Positions 62,440 through 64,000 of a stretch of DNA of 64,000 nucleotides are shown one piece after another. The notes under the pieces are model-generated. The model worked only from the letters and a program-made list of their open reading frames with translations, had not been told where the DNA came from and ran no database searches. Position numbers and translations under genes: made by a program. Origin of the DNA: XYD12-FULL-36-8 sp964613805. GTDB taxonomy: Bacteria > Bacteroidota > Ignavibacteria > Ignavibacteriales > Ignavibacteriaceae. Numbering within the stretch: the first letter of the stretch is position 1; each line of letters opens with the position of its first letter. The DNA lies in the NCBI GenBank assembly GCA_964613805.1, contig CAZTJF010000006.1, positions 89,011 through 153,010 of the forward strand, given 5' to 3'.

Positions 62440-62770
62440 CTTTATTGTAGTTGGGATGAGTAATCATTAACCTCTTAACCGGACTATTATTTATAAGATG
62501 ACTCTGAATAATTTCTTCAACATCATCAACTTTTACTCCGCCGTACCAAATTTGTTCAGGATACACAACTACCGATGCACCAAACTCACATGCATCAAGG
62601 CATCCAGAAGAACTTGCTCTAATTTCAGATTTCAGACCTAATTCTGCAATGCGTTTCTTAAATTCTTCACGGACTGCAGTACTCCCCTTATCAAAACAGC
62701 ATCCTTTAGGATTATCTGGTGGTCGTTTATTTTCACAGATGAAGATATGTTTTTCAAATCGTTTCATCAA
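62426..62770 (-). CDS. Thioredoxin-like [2Fe-2S] ferredoxin domain protein
   Basis: A 114-residue protein with the cysteine pattern of the NuoE-like 2Fe-2S thioredoxin fold: Cys12 in FICENKRPPDN, Cys24-Cys25 in KGCCFDKG, Cys57 and Cys61 in GCLDACEFG. VYPEQIWYGGVKVDDVEEI is typical of the stand-alone family. The electron partner is unknown. It overlaps nth by 14 bp and is transcribed divergently from the lipoprotein gene. Confidence 0.88.
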   Translation of the reverse strand: MMKRFEKHIFICENKRPPDNPKGCCFDKGSTAVREEFKKRIAELGLKSEIRASSSGCLDACEFGASVVVYPEQIWYGGVKVDDVEEIIQSHLINNSPVKRLMITHPNYNKDVKN

Positions 62771-62864
62771 AATTTCCTTTTTTCACTAAGAAATATAATA
62801 AGAAATTTACCTTTCCTTGCTTTAAAGATTTTAATAGTTTTGATTATTAAAATTAAGGTGGCTC

Positions 62865-63686
62865 ATGTCAAAATTATTTTTTGTCGTATCATTTTTGTTG
62901 CTGTTCATCAGTTGTGAAAAGCTTGTTAATATTGGTGATATACCATCAAACTCAAAATATCCAGACAAAATCGGGCATGAGTGGGAATACAATACTGTTT
63001 GGAAATTTGAATACTACGACTCAACTGGGTATATAGATAGTACATCCATCCAAGATTTAGGCAACACGATAGTCAAAGTTACAAAGGAAAATGAAGTGGT
63101 TGGTAGCTACACTAATTTAATTCGGTTTGAAGATTATGATTTGGCAACACCTCAAAATATTGGTAAAATATGGTATTTAAATGCTGACACTGGATTGATT
63201 GCTGTAGCATATCAGAATCCTGGTAACTCACAACATGTAATTCCGAAGCAAAGTTTGACAAGTATTGACCAATTTAAATCATTCATAAAAAATATTGGTG
63301 TTTTACCTGGAGTTCCTATCCTTAATAATCAACCCAGTCATCCTTTAGATACAATTCAATACTACTTACCTCCAAGGAAAGTTCTAAAATATCCAATTGC
63401 CCTTGGTTCAAGATGGATTGAATTGATCGAACCATTCTATCGCGAGCGATTTATAAACAAACAGCAAATCGTAAATGCAAATGGAAAGAATTATTATTGT
63501 TACAAGGTTGAGTCAGAATTGTTTTGGGGAAATTTTAAACTGAATGATTATATAGACATGAATTCAGGACTGATTATTCGAGAAATCATTGCTGACAGTA
63601 TGTCTCTCATTCTTCCTGGTTCCCCTGATATTGTTGGTTATTACAAATCCACAACAACTTCAACACTGGTGAGAATGACGAAATAA
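62865..63686 (+). CDS. Lipoprotein of unknown function
   Basis: A 273-residue lipoprotein. The signal ends in LLLFISC with the lipobox Cys at 17. The mature part is beta-rich (YPDKIGHEWEYNTVWKFEYYDS and VLKYPIALGSRWIELIEPF). AAGGTGG precedes the ATG. No domain is recognised. It is the only protein gene on this strand at the right end and probably has its own promoter in the 94-bp divergent gap. Confidence 0.75.
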   Translation: MSKLFFVVSFLLLFISCEKLVNIGDIPSNSKYPDKIGHEWEYNTVWKFEYYDSTGYIDSTSIQDLGNTIVKVTKENEVVGSYTNLIRFEDYDLATPQNIGKIWYLNADTGLIAVAYQNPGNSQHVIPKQSLTSIDQFKSFIKNIGVLPGVPILNNQPSHPLDTIQYYLPPRKVLKYPIALGSRWIELIEPFYRERFINKQQIVNANGKNYYCYKVESELFWGNFKLNDYIDMNSGLIIREIIADSMSLILPGSPDIVGYYKSTTTSTLVRMTK

Positions 63687-63782
63687 AAAATTAGAAGCTG
63701 ACTTTGATAGTAACTTTATTTGATATTTGATTATTGAGATTTAGTTGTTATTTGCTTTTTGAGAATTGTAATTTTAACTTCG

Positions 63783-63856
63783 TAGCGCGTACGGGATTCG
63801 AACCCGTGATCCCCGCCTTGAGAGGGCGGTGTCCTAAGCCACTAGACGAACGCGCC
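63783..63856 (-). tRNA. tRNA-Glu (anticodon CTC)
   Basis: A 74-nt cloverleaf on the minus strand: acceptor GGCGCGT, anticodon stem-loop CCGCC-CTCTCAA-GGCGG giving CUC, T arm ACGGGTTCGAATCCCGT, discriminator A. CCA is not encoded. Confidence 0.95.
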
Positions 63857-63874
63857 ATTAAAAGCCCCTCTAAA

Positions 63875-63891
63875 TCTCCCCGAAGGGGAGA
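63875..63891. repeat. Palindromic hairpin TCTCCCCGAAGGGGAGA
   Basis: A perfect 7-bp stem with a GAA loop lies between the two tRNAs. It resembles the CTCCCC repeat at 15914-15943. Confidence 0.6.
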
Positions 63892-63955
63892 CTTAAAGAA
63901 ATAAAAAATGTTGCTTCCAGTAACCAGAATCTTGTATCCAGTAACCTGAGAATCG

Positions 63956-64000
63956 CTGCCCCGTCAGGGGTCGAACCTGAACTTTTCTGATCCAGAGTCA
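63956..64000 (-). tRNA. tRNA-Gln (anticodon CTG), truncated by window edge
   Basis: The 3' half is visible: anticodon loop CTCTGGA (anticodon CUG), T arm TCAGGTTCGACCCCTGA, acceptor CGGGGCA and discriminator G. The 5' part lies beyond base 64000. Confidence 0.85.

Overview
The window is about 64 kb of AT-rich bacterial chromosome carrying mostly housekeeping and energy-metabolism genes. A type IX secretion pair (PorU and PorV-like), secreted proteins with type IX C-terminal sorting domains, an alternative complex III operon coupled to an A2-type cytochrome aa3 oxidase, and many genes without a clear Shine-Dalgarno sequence together suggest the Bacteroidota/Chlorobi/Ignavibacteria group. Ignavibacteria is my best guess by inference; no rRNA is present to prove it. 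I see no transposase, prophage or CRISPR array.

Layout. 1-6.7 kb, minus strand: a truncated TolC-like efflux protein, a CCA-adding-type nucleotidyltransferase, a membrane HEIAH metalloprotease with TPRs, murA and a PP2C phosphatase. 6.86-10.5 kb, plus: tRNA-Leu, trigger factor, clpP and a beta-lactamase-fold hydrolase. 10.6-15.9 kb, plus: a VWA protein, a MoxR/ChlI-like ATPase, and overlapping GT4 and GT9 glycosyltransferases. 15.9-18.9 kb, minus: a large type IX cargo protein sharing a bidirectional terminator with the GT9 gene. 19.0-20.2 kb, plus: an M24 peptidase.

20.3-35.1 kb, minus, is one respiratory operon. In transcription order it holds pentaheme ActA, a small Tat-like protein, ActB, ActC, a fused ActD-ActE, ActF, an extra cytochrome c, SCO, cytochrome oxidase subunits I, III, IV and II, heme O synthase, and a membrane protein with a C-terminal cytochrome c. 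It should carry electrons from quinol to oxygen.

35.3-44.7 kb, minus, is a tightly packed run: RelA/SpoT, RuvX, a solitary bacterial microcompartment (BMC) shell-domain protein, YbbR, thymidylate kinase, a C-terminal processing protease, and glycolate oxidase subunits GlcD and GlcF. The BMC protein in this context is the most unexpected gene here. 44.8-48.8 kb: a TPR protein, upp, der and a small exported protein. 49.2-61.0 kb: a HEFTH protease fused to a PD40 propeller and barrel, an M6-like protein lacking its HExxH, PorV and PorU. 61.2-63.7 kb: an HD protein, nth, a [2Fe-2S] protein and a lipoprotein. The window ends in tRNA-Glu and a truncated tRNA-Gln.

The intergenic spaces are rich in short palindromic repeats. 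These include a three-copy composite family (one copy split by another nested element), several elements with TGTCA/TGACA ends, and one that reads through into the N-terminus of a gene. Gaps not listed as features (for example 468-669, 35088-35305 and 60956-61194) are AT-rich and show nothing I can name.
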